From Facklamia languida CCUG 37842 (GTDB lineage: Bacteria; Bacillota; Bacilli; Lactobacillales; Aerococcaceae), in NCBI RefSeq assembly GCF_000245795.1, contig NZ_JH601133.1, positions 57,993-121,992 on the forward strand: a stretch of DNA of 64,000 nt, given 5' to 3'. Positions 26,171 to 35,259 of this stretch are shown piece by piece. The first letter of the stretch is position 1; each line of letters opens with the position of its first letter. A program made the translations under genes and the position numbers. Below the pieces are notes generated by a model. It made no database searches. It saw nothing but the letters and a program-made list of their open reading frames with translations, and was not told the DNA's origin.

Positions 26171-27850
26171 TTAATCTTTCTTATCGTAGGAAGAAGCATC
26201 CATAATAATCGGTAGGACCACTGGGCGACGCTTGGTCTCCTTATAGAGGTACTTGCCAATCTTCTCTCTTAAATCGCTCTTAAGATGGTTCCAATCAAAA
26301 TCATCACTGGCAAGGTGGGTCTCTAATACGTCTAAGGTAATATCAGAGCAAGATTCAATCAGGCTAATCGATGTTTTCATGAAGACAAAGCCGCGGGAAG
26401 TGATCTGAGGTCCGACAAGAATTTTTTTGAGTCGGCGTGAAATGGTCGCCACGACGATAAAGATCCCATCTTCACTCAAGATCCGGCGGTCTTTCAGGAC
26501 AACATTGCCAATATCACCGACACCAATGCCATCAACAAGGACATCCCCTGCTTCAACCTGACTGGTATTGGTCATCTTCCCCTTGTGGTATTCCATGACA
26601 TCTCCTACCGCAGGAATGATCACTGATTCTGGCGACATGCCCACTTGTTGTGCCAGGTTGGCATGGGCTTGAAGCATCCGGTATTCACCATTAATTGGAA
26701 TCAAGTATTCGGGCTTGAGGAAGTTCAACATCAATTTAAGGTCATTCGGTGTCGCGTGTCCCGAAGTATGATAGTGGTCGGTCACACTTAAGACCCGGGC
26801 CCCTGCCCGATAGATCATGTCCTTAGTCCGCGCCACATTAGTCTCCATCGAAACGGAAGGAGTCGTGGCAATATAAACTGTATCATGTTCCTTAATCCTT
26901 ACCTTGGGATGGTGGCCTTGAGCCATGGCCTGAATCAGCTGAATGGGCTCTCCCACGTCACCTGTGGCTAGAATGACAATCTGATCATCCTGGAAGCGGT
27001 CCAACTGCTTAAGTTGTCCAAAGACGTCACGGCTAGGAATCTCGATCTTATCTAACTTCAAGGCTACATCCACTATCTCATAGAGGTCTTCACTAGGGAA
27101 GAAGATCGTCCGGTTTGACTTGTGAGCGGCTTGTAGGACTTGTTGAATCCGCGCAATATTGGATCCAACCGTTCCGACAATTACCCGTCCCTTAGCATTG
27201 CGAAAGACTTCGGTAATTTCATCGCCTATCACAAGGTCACTCACATTCTCAACCGTTGATTCAGCCGCGGCAGAATCACTCAAAAGGGCAATAACCTTCC
27301 GCTTTCCTAAATCAGTCAAGCGGGCAAAGTCTGTTTGATAATTCTTGCTGGCACTTGGATCGAAACGGAAATCCCCCGTATAGACGATGGTCCCTTGGGG
27401 TGTCTCTAAGGCTATCCCAACAGAGTCTGGAATGGTATGCGTTGTTGGGAAAAAGGAAACCACGACATCATCAAATTCAATTTCAGTGTCGGGATCGATG
27501 ACGAAGAAGTTATCGACCCGCTCAGACAAGCCTTGCTTACGGGCTGAAATCGTGGCTAATTCAATCGTCAATTGGGTCCCAAAGACAGGGGCTTCAATCT
27601 TATCTAAAAGGTAAGGTAAGGCCCCGACCGCATCCGCATGACCATGTGAGAGGAAGATCCCCACCACTCGGTCACGATTTTCTTCCAAATAAGTAAAGTC
27701 AGGAATGACCATATCGATTCCTAACAAGTCATCTTCTGGATAGAGCAGTCCACAATCCAGGACGAAGAGCGCCTGGTTGACCTCTACCACATACATATTT
27801 TTCCCTTCTTCACGGATTCCGCCTAGGGAAATAATTTTAATCTTGTCCAT
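26171..27850 (-). CDS. rnjB: Ribonuclease J2-type protein
   Basis: This 559 aa metallo-beta-lactamase/beta-CASP RNase of the J family takes part in mRNA decay and 5'-end processing. The usual metal motif HxHxDH reads SHGHADAVG here (about residues 68-76), so the last histidine is alanine, as in the J2 subgroup of cocci. J2 is a weak nuclease that acts mainly as partner of RNase J1. Other family blocks are present (FFPTTHTIPDSVG, YTGDFRFD, SGHATPNDL). The start has GAGGTGG six bases upstream. An RNase J1 gene is not in this window. Confidence 0.88.
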   Translation of the reverse strand: MDKIKIISLGGIREEGKNMYVVEVNQALFVLDCGLLYPEDDLLGIDMVIPDFTYLEENRDRVVGIFLSHGHADAVGALPYLLDKIEAPVFGTQLTIELATISARKQGLSERVDNFFVIDPDTEIEFDDVVVSFFPTTHTIPDSVGIALETPQGTIVYTGDFRFDPSASKNYQTDFARLTDLGKRKVIALLSDSAAAESTVENVSDLVIGDEITEVFRNAKGRVIVGTVGSNIARIQQVLQAAHKSNRTIFFPSEDLYEIVDVALKLDKIEIPSRDVFGQLKQLDRFQDDQIVILATGDVGEPIQLIQAMAQGHHPKVRIKEHDTVYIATTPSVSMETNVARTKDMIYRAGARVLSVTDHYHTSGHATPNDLKLMLNFLKPEYLIPINGEYRMLQAHANLAQQVGMSPESVIIPAVGDVMEYHKGKMTNTSQVEAGDVLVDGIGVGDIGNVVLKDRRILSEDGIFIVVATISRRLKKILVGPQITSRGFVFMKTSISLIESCSDITLDVLETHLASDDFDWNHLKSDLREKIGKYLYKETKRRPVVLPIIMDASSYDKKD

Positions 27851-28070
27851 TTATCCACCTCAACTTTAATTTTTTGGGTCTATTTTAATTCGTGGGCCCC
27901 TCCCTACTGGAGAGGCAAATCTCAATTGATTATACCATAGACCCTTTAAAAATAAAATTTTACACCGACGCTTTATTCATATGTGTTAAATGTATAGAAT
28001 GATGTCTCAAAAGTCTAATTATCTAAGTAACATCATGTGCTAAAGTGCTCCTCTTTTAACTCATTTTAAA

Positions 28071-28241
28071 AATAAAATAAGGCAGTGCCAATGCTTAATT
28101 AAAGGGGACCGCCCTCCAAAGCTAAGCTTTTCCTGGCTCGTTCCACTAGGCAATGCCTAGACGGTAAACCGTAAGGCATTGCACGCTACGTGGACCGTCC
28201 AAGTCCCTTTGATTAAGCATTGGCACTGCCTTCTTTATTTA
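28071..28241. repeat. Structured intergenic element A
   Basis: An element of about 170 bases is bounded by near-perfect inverted arms (28071-28099 with 28212-28240, sharing GGCAGTGCCAATGCTTAAT). Inside are the module GGACCGCCCTCCAAAGC-TAAGCTTTTCC and a second nested hairpin built from GGCAATGCC/GGCATTGC around ACGGTAAACCGT. It is oriented opposite to elements B and C. Confidence 0.85.
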
Positions 28242-28249
28242 GTTCTTTT

Positions 28250-28690
28250 AAAGACGATAATTTATTAAACATAAATAATTGCCTAATAATGCTTTAGAGT
28301 TGGTTTACTAAATCATTTCACATAAATGGCGAAGAGTCTTTATTATTTCGGTTTAAATGATATATTCTCCATGTAGACTAATTATATTATAGAATATATT
28401 AGATAATAATTAAGAGCTATCTTGAGTATGATTGTGCAGAACAACCTATTTATACTTAGCCTTCAATCAGACTCTATGAAAGATAAAAATATAGATTAAA
28501 TCCATAAGTAACAAACGGGTCGCCTATGATGAGCTCATCCCAACAATTTTAATTTAGACTATAATGTAGAGTTTTCACACTAGATAATAAAACCTTGAGT
28601 AATTTTTATTGACATTGATCCTCAACCCTTATCTTTCCATATGTCAGCTTAATGAAACAATCTACCGAAGTAGACCATTTTATGAAGAAT
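28250..28690. other. AT-rich gene-free spacer
   Basis: The DNA between elements A and B is visibly richer in A+T than the flanking genes. It contains no ORF with a ribosome binding site, and I see no RNA gene in it. Confidence 0.6.
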
Positions 28691-28697
28691 GAAATCA

Positions 28698-28868
28698 AAA
28701 AAGCAGGTAGTGGCGAATGGATGAAATCATAGGAAAAAGGAAGGCCCACGTAGCGTGCAATGCCTTACGGTTTACCGTCTAGGCATTGCCTAGTGGGCCT
28801 AGCCCGGAAAAGCTGCGTTTTGGAAGGCGGTCCCCTTTGATTTCATCCATTCGCCACTGCCTGCTTTT
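28698..28868. repeat. Structured intergenic element B
   Basis: An element of about 170 bases has 31-base inverted arms with one mismatch (28698-28729 and 28838-28868, GCAGGTAGTGGCGAATGG...). The inner core matches element A in reverse: the ACGGTTTACCGT hairpin flanked by GCAATGCC/GGCATTGC, then CCCGGAAAAGCTGC and GGCGGTCCCC. The arms differ in sequence from those of A and C. Confidence 0.88.
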
Positions 28869-29042
28869 AAAGTGGAAAAACACCAAACCATGCCACACAA
28901 AAAGCTAGCCATCCGCTCGTCCAAAAACGACCAGTTTTGAGCCTCTCTTCAGTGGATCATGATTCAGTGTTTTATCATAGTGATTAATTATAGATAGCTT
29001 TAAAGGAATAAAAATCAAGAATTAAGGTTGATAGAAGCTATT

Positions 29043-31148
29043 TTAAGACTCGCTCTTTTGCATCAAGACTTTACGAGAAAGGTCAATGCGTCCGCGTTCA
29101 TCAATTCCAGTCACCTTAACGGTCACCTTATCCCCCACATCAAAGATATCTTCCACCCGGTCAATGCGACGGTGGTCGATTTGGGAAATATGGAGGAGAC
29201 CTTGCTTACCGGGTAGGACCTCCACAAAGGCCCCGTAACTTTCAATCCGTTGAATCGTTCCCTCATAAATCTGGTTGACTTCCACTTCAGCCACCAGTTC
29301 TTCAATGATTTGCTTAGCCCGGTTGATCATCTCCTGGTCTGGAGAAGCAATACTGATGCTGCCATCTTGTTCAATATCGATCTTAACTCCAGTCTCATCG
29401 ATGATCGCATTGATGGTATCTCCACTCTTACCAATGACCACTTTAATCTTATCAGGATCAATCTGCATCATTTCGATCTTAGGTGCATAAGGGCTTAATT
29501 CTGGTCTTGGTTCCGCAATGGTAGCGGTCAGATTGTCTAAGATTTCTAGACGGGCCTTGCGCGCTTGCATTAAGGCTTCTTTTAGAATCGCCTCCGTAAT
29601 TCCTTGGATCTTAATATCCATTTGTAAGGCAGTGATTCCTTCTTGGGTTCCGGCTACCTTGAAGTCCATATCGCCTAAGTGGTCTTCCAAGCCTTGGATA
29701 TCCGTAAGTACCGTATAGTGATCTTGGTCCATCACGAGTCCCATCGCGATGCCCGCAACTGGTGCTTTAATTGGAACCCCAGCGTCCATTAAGGCCAGGG
29801 TACCCGCACAGATCGAAGCTTGAGAAGAAGACCCATTCGATTCGAGGACTTCTGCTACCAAACGAATCATATAGGGGAAGTCTTCCTTAGAAGGTATCAC
29901 CTGGCTCAGAGCTCTTTCACCCAGAGCTCCATGACCAATCTCCCGTCGACCAGGGGAGCCAACCCGGCCCGTTTCTCCTACAGAGAAGTTAGGGAAATTA
30001 TAGTGGTGAATGAACCGCTTCTCTTCTTCGATCCCTAACCCATCAATTACTTGGTGTTCACTCAAGGGAGCCAGGGTTGCGACCGATAGAGCTTGCGTTT
30101 GTCCCCGGGTAAAGAGTCCTGATCCATGGGTACGAGGTAGGAGCGCCACTTCTGAAGCAAGGGGCCGGATTTCATCAATTTGACGTCCATCTGGACGAAT
30201 CCGCTCACGGGTGATTAACCGCCGCACTTCATCCTTTTCTAATTGGTGGAGGGCTGTTTGAACATCTTTTAATAGGCTTTCTTGGTCAGGTTCTTCCAGC
30301 AATCGCTCAGTGAAATAAATGATTCCTTCTTCAATTAATTGGTTCACCGCTTCTTCTCGCGCCTGCTTCTCAGGTGTTTGAATGGCTTGAATCATCCGGT
30401 CCTTATAGAGGGTTTGAACCTTATCCACGATATCAGGATCGAGACCCTTAATCTCAAATTCAAATTTTTCCTTACCAACCTTTTGCACAATCTCTTCTTG
30501 GAATCGAACCAAGTCCTTGATCGCTTGATGACCAAAGAGGAGGGCCTCCAGCATTCCCTCTTCATCCACTTCTTTTGCTGAAGACTCCACCATATTGATG
30601 GCAGAAGAGGTTCCGGCAACCGTTAGATCGATTTCTGAGCGTTCGATCTCCTCCACCCGTGGATTGATCAAGAGCTGACCATCCACGCGCCCTACTTGCA
30701 CCCCAGCAATTGGACCATCAAAAGGAATATCAGAAATTGCTAGGGCCAGCGAAGACCCAAACATGGCAGCCATCTCAGGTGAACAGTCTTGGTCCACCGA
30801 TAAGACCGTATTGGTGATTTGGATCTCATTGCGGACCCCTTCAGGGAACATGGGGCGAATCGGCCGGTCAATCAAACGAGAAGTCAGCGTGGCATTCTCA
30901 GAAGGACGCCCTTCGCGCTTAATAAAGCCACCGGGCACCTTGCCCACTGCATACATCTTCTCAATATAGTGAACCGTTAAGGGAAAGAAATCCATGCCTG
31001 AACTCGATTTGGAAGCAACAGCAGCTGAGAGCACGACGGTATCCCCATAACGGACCAATACGCTCCCATTGGCTTGTCTTGCCATTTGCCCCACTTCAAC
31101 GACTAAGGGTCGGCCACCCCATTGCGTCTTAAATACTTGCTTTGTCAT
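29043..31148 (-). CDS. pnp: Polyribonucleotide nucleotidyltransferase (PNPase)
   Basis: This 3'-5' phosphorolytic exoribonuclease acts in RNA turnover. Two RNase PH-like domains (about 1-235 and 310-545) carry [31 protein letters not shown] and [23 protein letters not shown] ([14 protein letters not shown]) and S1 ([26 protein letters not shown]) domains follow at the C-terminus. At 701 aa the length is standard. It is preceded by a long leader hairpin and by rpsO, the rpsO-pnp order found across bacteria. Confidence 0.98.
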   Translation of the reverse strand: MTKQVFKTQWGGRPLVVEVGQMARQANGSVLVRYGDTVVLSAAVASKSSSGMDFFPLTVHYIEKMYAVGKVPGGFIKREGRPSENATLTSRLIDRPIRPMFPEGVRNEIQITNTVLSVDQDCSPEMAAMFGSSLALAISDIPFDGPIAGVQVGRVDGQLLINPRVEEIERSEIDLTVAGTSSAINMVESSAKEVDEEGMLEALLFGHQAIKDLVRFQEEIVQKVGKEKFEFEIKGLDPDIVDKVQTLYKDRMIQAIQTPEKQAREEAVNQLIEEGIIYFTERLLEEPDQESLLKDVQTALHQLEKDEVRRLITRERIRPDGRQIDEIRPLASEVALLPRTHGSGLFTRGQTQALSVATLAPLSEHQVIDGLGIEEEKRFIHHYNFPNFSVGETGRVGSPGRREIGHGALGERALSQVIPSKEDFPYMIRLVAEVLESNGSSSQASICAGTLALMDAGVPIKAPVAGIAMGLVMDQDHYTVLTDIQGLEDHLGDMDFKVAGTQEGITALQMDIKIQGITEAILKEALMQARKARLEILDNLTATIAEPRPELSPYAPKIEMMQIDPDKIKVVIGKSGDTINAIIDETGVKIDIEQDGSISIASPDQEMINRAKQIIEELVAEVEVNQIYEGTIQRIESYGAFVEVLPGKQGLLHISQIDHRRIDRVEDIFDVGDKVTVKVTGIDERGRIDLSRKVLMQKSES

Positions 31149-31186
31149 TCAAATAGCCTCCTTACAAGCAGTGTTTATTTGGAAGA

Positions 31187-31242
31187 CCACTAGACAAAGA
31201 TCAACCTTCCAGACGACCAAAAAGTTCATCTTTGCATAGTAG
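31187..31242 (-). promoter_or_regulatory. Leader hairpin of pnp
   Basis: In the pnp 5' leader, CTACTA-TG-CAAAGAT pairs with ATCTTTG-TC-TAGTGG across a 56-base imperfect hairpin. In E. coli a similar leader stem is cut by RNase III and is the site of PNPase autocontrol; the same role here is inference. Confidence 0.5.
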
Positions 31243-31274
31243 TTAAATCCAAATAAACCTAATCCTAATATAAC

Positions 31275-31299
31275 AAAAAGGATGGCGGAATGCCATCCT
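31275..31299 (-). terminator. Terminator between rpsO and pnp
   Basis: A stem AGGATGGC with GCCATCCT and a 5-base loop is followed on the minus strand by TTTTTG. Confidence 0.85.
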
Positions 31300-31319
31300 G
31301 ATAAAAATCCACTTGTCGC

Positions 31320-31589
31320 TTAACGACGTAAGCCTAAACGTTGAATTAATTCACGGTAACGTGTTACGTCTTTTTCACGTAAGTAAGCGAGTAAATTACG
31401 ACGGTGACCAACCTTCTTCATTAAGCCACGGTAAGAATGGAAGTCCTTCTTGTGTGTCTTAATGTGGTCATTCAAGTTGTTAATATCCTCTGTAAGGACC
31501 GCTACTTGAACTTCAATTGAACCTGTATCACCTTCATGACGGGCAAATTCCTTGATCAATTCGTCTTTACGTGCTTGTGTTAATGCCAT
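31320..31589 (-). CDS. rpsO: 30S ribosomal protein S15
   Basis: This 89 aa primary 16S rRNA-binding protein of the 30S platform shows the family block [22 protein letters not shown] and [12 protein letters not shown] near the C-terminus. GAGGTGATAAT precedes the ATG. It has its own promoter, a structured leader and a terminator before pnp. Confidence 0.98.
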   Translation of the reverse strand: MALTQARKDELIKEFARHEGDTGSIEVQVAVLTEDINNLNDHIKTHKKDFHSYRGLMKKVGHRRNLLAYLREKDVTRYRELIQRLGLRR

Positions 31590-31599
31590 ATTATCACCT

Positions 31600-31704
31600 C
31601 TTCTTCAATATTCGGCCAAAGCTAAGTAAAACGTTGGTGACGCGCTAAACTGAGCTCAGGTCAGCGAACTTCAAGCTATAGCTGACTCAAAGTTACCAAG
31701 ATAT
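31600..31704 (-). promoter_or_regulatory. Structured 5' leader of rpsO
   Basis: The leader of about 110 bases contains GTCAGC...GCTGAC, a 6-base stem with a 15-base loop, directly followed by the palindrome CTGAGCTCAG. S15 represses its own translation in several bacteria by binding such leaders; assignment here rests on position and structure only. Confidence 0.45.
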
Positions 31705-31731
31705 ATTATACCATATCCACCATAATTGCAA
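31705..31731 (-). promoter_or_regulatory. Promoter of rpsO
   Basis: On the minus strand a -10 TATAAT (31705-31710) carries the extended TGG element. A -35 TTGCAA (31726-31731) lies at a short 15-base spacing. Confidence 0.6.
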
Positions 31732-31949
31732 GACCCTCGATTCACTTTCATCCCTGGTTGTCCAAATTAGGTAAGCTATTCTCCATTTTTCAGTTCTTAA
31801 TTTAATTCTAAAAAATATGTCTCTTTATTTGTTTGGATTTAATAATTAAAAAAAAAGATTCTGTCATTTTACTAAACCTATATTATTAAAACACTTCCTA
31901 TTTTGCCACTTGGATAAATTTAAAAAGTATTAATCAAAAAAGTATAGAA

Positions 31950-32347
31950 TCCGTCAATAAAAGGCAGGTCCCAATGCTTAATCATAGGAAGGAGGACGAT
32001 CCACGCAGCTTGCAATGCCTTACGGTTTACCGTCTAGGCATTGCCTAGTGGATCGAGTCTGGAAAAGCGAAAGCTTTGGAAGACGGTCCCCTATGATAAG
32101 AATTGGGGGCTGGCTTATTGACGGTTACTCTTCCTTTTATTTCTATCACTTATTCCTAGTAGTCCTAGTCTGGAAAAGCCTTGCTTTGGAAGGCGGTCCC
32201 CTATGATAAGGATTAGGCTGGCTTATTGACGGTTATTCTTTCTTTTATTCTTATCACTTATTCCTAGTAGTCCTAGTCCGGAAAAGCACCGCTTTGGAAG
32301 GCGGTCTCTATGATAAGCATTGGACTACCTTATTGACAGTTATCTCT
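31950..32347. repeat. Structured intergenic element C with tandem array
   Basis: The first 175 bases (about 31950-32126) are a full element with arms CCGTCAATAA...CATAGG. The inner ACGGTTTACCGT hairpin and the module GGAAAAGCGAAAGCTTTGGAAGACGGTCC are present. The 3' part is then repeated in tandem, beginning again at about 32168 and 32276 (periods about 111 and 108 bases). Each unit carries the AAAGC-N3-GCTTT mini-hairpin and TTATTGACGGTTA. Confidence 0.85.
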
Positions 32348-32410
32348 ATTTTATTTTTATCATCACTTATCAAGAAGTTTTCGGCCAATCTAATTGGCGG
32401 TAGAAAGACT

Positions 32411-32929
32411 TTAGGACAAGAGTTGGCTATAAATACGAAACTCGGACGGAATCTGATCTAAAGGAAGCAAATGACAAGTCAATTCCGCTGGACCCTTCTG
32501 AACAAGGTCTCCTTGAAGATAAAACCGCCAATCTAAATGAATGTGGCCTGCTTCCTGGTTGACAGGATTAGCTGGAATCGCAATCTGGTTAACATCCACT
32601 AATTGATCGACCACAGGCTCCCGTAATCCATAACCTGTCTCCTCTTCAAACTCACGCAAGGCTGCTTGTAAAGGGGTTTCCCCCTCTTCCACATGACCAG
32701 CTGGCAAGAGGCGCTGGTGTAAATAAGGATGGTCCACCATGAATAAACGCTGGTTAACAAAGACAATGGCCGAGGCCGATAAGTGGATCAAGGACTGACG
32801 ATTGCGTAACAGGTGGTCAGCTTGTGACTCAAGCTGCTGTCTTAATTGAGCTGACTTGGCCTGGTCATACCAAGGATAGCCTCGGTCAACCAGGTCTTTC
32901 AATTGTTGGTCAAGTAAGGTCTTATCCAT
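32411..32929 (-). CDS. Nudix hydrolase
   Basis: This 172 aa protein has a canonical Nudix box GHVEEGETPLQAALREFEEETGYG (GX5EX7REUXEEXGU) at about residues 73-96. Nudix enzymes cleave nucleoside diphosphate-linked compounds. Its place at the end of the folate operon suggests dihydroneopterin triphosphate pyrophosphohydrolase, the step between FolE and FolB. That is inference from context, since a FolQ-type Nudix enzyme would fill the pathway gap. The ATG at 32929 overlaps the folC stop by eight bases; a longer frame to 32950 is less likely. Confidence 0.85.
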   Translation of the reverse strand: MDKTLLDQQLKDLVDRGYPWYDQAKSAQLRQQLESQADHLLRNRQSLIHLSASAIVFVNQRLFMVDHPYLHQRLLPAGHVEEGETPLQAALREFEEETGYGLREPVVDQLVDVNQIAIPANPVNQEAGHIHLDWRFYLQGDLVQKGPAELTCHLLPLDQIPSEFRIYSQLLS

Positions 32930-34181
32930 GAACCCACCGCCGCCGCACACGTTTAATGAGATGAAAAGACCCCATCACCACTACAGGGTCTAATCCCGAA
33001 GCCAAGGCTTGGTCTACCGCCTGGTTCGGATCTTCAAAGGCCAAGGCAGGAATCCCCACTTCTTCAAAAAGCGCCTGAAGTTGTTGGACCGGCATGGCTC
33101 TTCCTGGAAAGTCTGGCTGGGTCAAATAGAAGTCCGCGGGTAATTGACCAATTTTTTCCACAATATGGCGGACGTCCTTATCCTGTAAGAAACCACAGAC
33201 AATCGCTAAACGCTGACCCGAGAAATCTTCGCCCAAGCTGAGGCAGAGTTCTTGAATGGCATCCAGATTATGAGCCCCATCCAAGAGGACCACAGGCTGG
33301 TCCTGGACCAGTTCATACCGGCCCGGTAGGCTGACTGATTTGAGGGCTTGATTAATGCGTTGGATTTCGAGGGCTTCGCCTCGTCCTGCTAACCAGTCTT
33401 GGTAGGCCGTCAGGACCGTCGTCAAGTTCTCGTCCTGATAGGTCCCCTTCAAGCCTAAGTCAACCTTAAAGGAAGTGCCATCGGCCAGGCGCACTTGCCG
33501 GTGGTCGACTTGCAGACCATGCGAATCCACTAAAATGGCTTGCCGGACTTGAATCCGATCTTTAAGCACACCACGAACTTGCGGAGGTTGGTTGGGGGCA
33601 ATCACGACCCTGGTATGAGGGCGGATAATCCCAGCCTTTGTAGCAGCAATGATTTGAAGGTCAGGCCCCAAGAGGTTCAAATGGTCTAGCCCAATCTTAG
33701 TAAAAATCGCATATTCAGCATGTGAGATAGCATTCGTTGCATCTAATTCGCCCCCGACACCACATTCCAGCACCACCCAAGAGCATTGACATTGACGGAA
33801 GTAGACCATTGCAATCAAAAATGTCCACTCAAATTGCGACAGATCCTGATCTGGATCGAGACCTAGCGCCAGGACGCTTTGAGCAATCTTCTGTTGACAC
33901 GCGATATAATCTCCCTCCGAAATCTGCTGACCATTGACTTGAATCGATTCACATTCACTATTAAGGTGGGGACTGGTGAAGAGGCCAACCCTAAGATGAT
34001 GACCTACCAAAAGGGCCTGCAGCATGGTAGAGGTCGACCCCTTACCATTTGTTCCGGCAATATGGAAGATCGAGTAAGCCTGATCAGGTTGGTCGAGGGA
34101 TGATAAGATTAAGCGCAGGACCTTGAGCCGGTCTCCTTGACCATACAAGATGGTGGGGGATTGAGGATTAAAGTCTGACAT
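32922..34181 (-). CDS. folC: Folylpolyglutamate synthase / dihydrofolate synthase
   Basis: FolC adds glutamate to dihydropteroate and to folates. The Mur-ligase-type P-loop is AGTNGKGSTSTMLQALL (about residues 42-58). The family blocks LECGVGGELDATN and LLDGAHNLDA are present. At 419 aa from the ATG at 34181 the length is normal; that ATG overlaps the folE stop (TGATG). Two GTG codons just upstream are alternative starts. Confidence 0.95.
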   Translation of the reverse strand: MSDFNPQSPTILYGQGDRLKVLRLILSSLDQPDQAYSIFHIAGTNGKGSTSTMLQALLVGHHLRVGLFTSPHLNSECESIQVNGQQISEGDYIACQQKIAQSVLALGLDPDQDLSQFEWTFLIAMVYFRQCQCSWVVLECGVGGELDATNAISHAEYAIFTKIGLDHLNLLGPDLQIIAATKAGIIRPHTRVVIAPNQPPQVRGVLKDRIQVRQAILVDSHGLQVDHRQVRLADGTSFKVDLGLKGTYQDENLTTVLTAYQDWLAGRGEALEIQRINQALKSVSLPGRYELVQDQPVVLLDGAHNLDAIQELCLSLGEDFSGQRLAIVCGFLQDKDVRHIVEKIGQLPADFYLTQPDFPGRAMPVQQLQALFEEVGIPALAFEDPNQAVDQALASGLDPVVVMGSFHLIKRVRRRWVHG

Positions 34182-34765
34182 CACCACTGTCCCACCTTTG
34201 GCAGTGATTGGAGAAATTCCTTCCTTAATGAGTCATTTTGACTAAATTCACCCAGGAAGAAAGTCGTACGGGTGATTGAATTGAGCTTCTGCACACCCCG
34301 CATTTCCACGCACATATGGCGGGCATCCACCACAACTGCCACTCCCTTGGCTTGAGTGACTTCCATTAAGATCTCCGCTACTTCTCGGGTAATATTCTCC
34401 TGGACATTGAGCTTGCGGGAGACATAATTCACTAGGCGGGGAATCTTAGATAAGCCAATAATTTGTCCCCCTTGCGGCAAATATCCTACATGGACATGTC
34501 CGAAGAATGGTAACATGTGATGTTCACACATGGAGTAAAAAGGAATGTGATTGACACTCACCACCTGATCGCCACTACCAGTCGCGGTTGGAAACATCTT
34601 CCCTTCAGTAAAGGACGCTAGACGGGTCGAAGCGGTCATTTCCTGTAAGGCCTTGGCCACTCTTTTGGGGGTCTCACGTAATCCATCACGGTCAGGATCC
34701 TCACCAATTTCTACCAATATCTCCCGGACAAGTTCTGCCAGGCGGTCAATGTTAATTTCTGTCAT
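34181..34765 (-). CDS. folE: GTP cyclohydrolase I
   Basis: FolE converts GTP to dihydroneopterin triphosphate, the first committed step of folate synthesis. The zinc and active-site blocks FYSMCEHHMLPFFG and DARHMCVEMRGV are intact, including the Cys and His ligands. At 194 aa it is a typical type IA enzyme. The Shine-Dalgarno is weak. The gene start overlaps the folK end by 14 bases, so it is translationally coupled. Confidence 0.97.
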   Translation of the reverse strand: MTEINIDRLAELVREILVEIGEDPDRDGLRETPKRVAKALQEMTASTRLASFTEGKMFPTATGSGDQVVSVNHIPFYSMCEHHMLPFFGHVHVGYLPQGGQIIGLSKIPRLVNYVSRKLNVQENITREVAEILMEVTQAKGVAVVVDARHMCVEMRGVQKLNSITRTTFFLGEFSQNDSLRKEFLQSLPKVGQW

Positions 34766-35258
34766 AATATCTGCCTACTCTTTCTAATCTTTGATTTCCT
34801 TGTTTTTGTAAAACTGCTATGGATTGCATAATGGACGGATATGCTGGAAAGTCCTCTGAAATTATTTCTGCCAGTGGGACCAAGACAAACAAGCGATTAA
34901 ATAGCTCCGGATGGGGTAAGCGCAAGTCAGGGTCTTCACTCACTTGATTATCAAAAAAGAGAATATCAATATCGAGGGTCCTCGGCCCCCAAACAATCTC
35001 TCGTTTGCGGTGTAAGGCCGCTTCGACTTCATGAATATAATCTAATAAGACATACGCCGATAGATCGGTCTCAATTATGGCTGCTAGATTAATGAAATCA
35101 TCTTGGACCACCCCACCAACGGGTGACGTCTGGTAGAGACTGGATACTTGAAGGAGGTCAATCTTTGGGTGTTGGGCGAGGAGCTGACAGCCCTGGTCTA
35201 GGTTAGACCTGCGGTCACCCATATTCGATCCCATACTCAGGTAAGCGCGATGGTTCAT
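34752..35258 (-). CDS. folK: 2-amino-4-hydroxy-6-hydroxymethyldihydropteridine pyrophosphokinase
   Basis: FolK pyrophosphorylates the pterin before condensation by FolP. The N-terminal block AYLSMGSNMGDRRSNLDQ and the signature WGPRTLDIDILFFD, with the catalytic Asp residues, are present, followed by LPHPELFNRLFVLVPL. I use the ATG at 35258 (168 aa), which has GAGGG upstream within the folB end. The longer frame adds 23 unconserved residues. Confidence 0.96.
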   Translation of the reverse strand: MNHRAYLSMGSNMGDRRSNLDQGCQLLAQHPKIDLLQVSSLYQTSPVGGVVQDDFINLAAIIETDLSAYVLLDYIHEVEAALHRKREIVWGPRTLDIDILFFDNQVSEDPDLRLPHPELFNRLFVLVPLAEIISEDFPAYPSIMQSIAVLQKQGNQRLERVGRYYDRN

Positions 35259-35259
35259 C

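Noticed and set aside
32015..32206. 63-codon plus-strand frame in element C
   Set aside because: It lies entirely in repeat DNA and is broken in the other repeat units.
32057..32347. Tandem repeats considered as a CRISPR array
   Set aside because: Units are about 110 bases with no short repeat/unique spacer alternation and no cas genes nearby.
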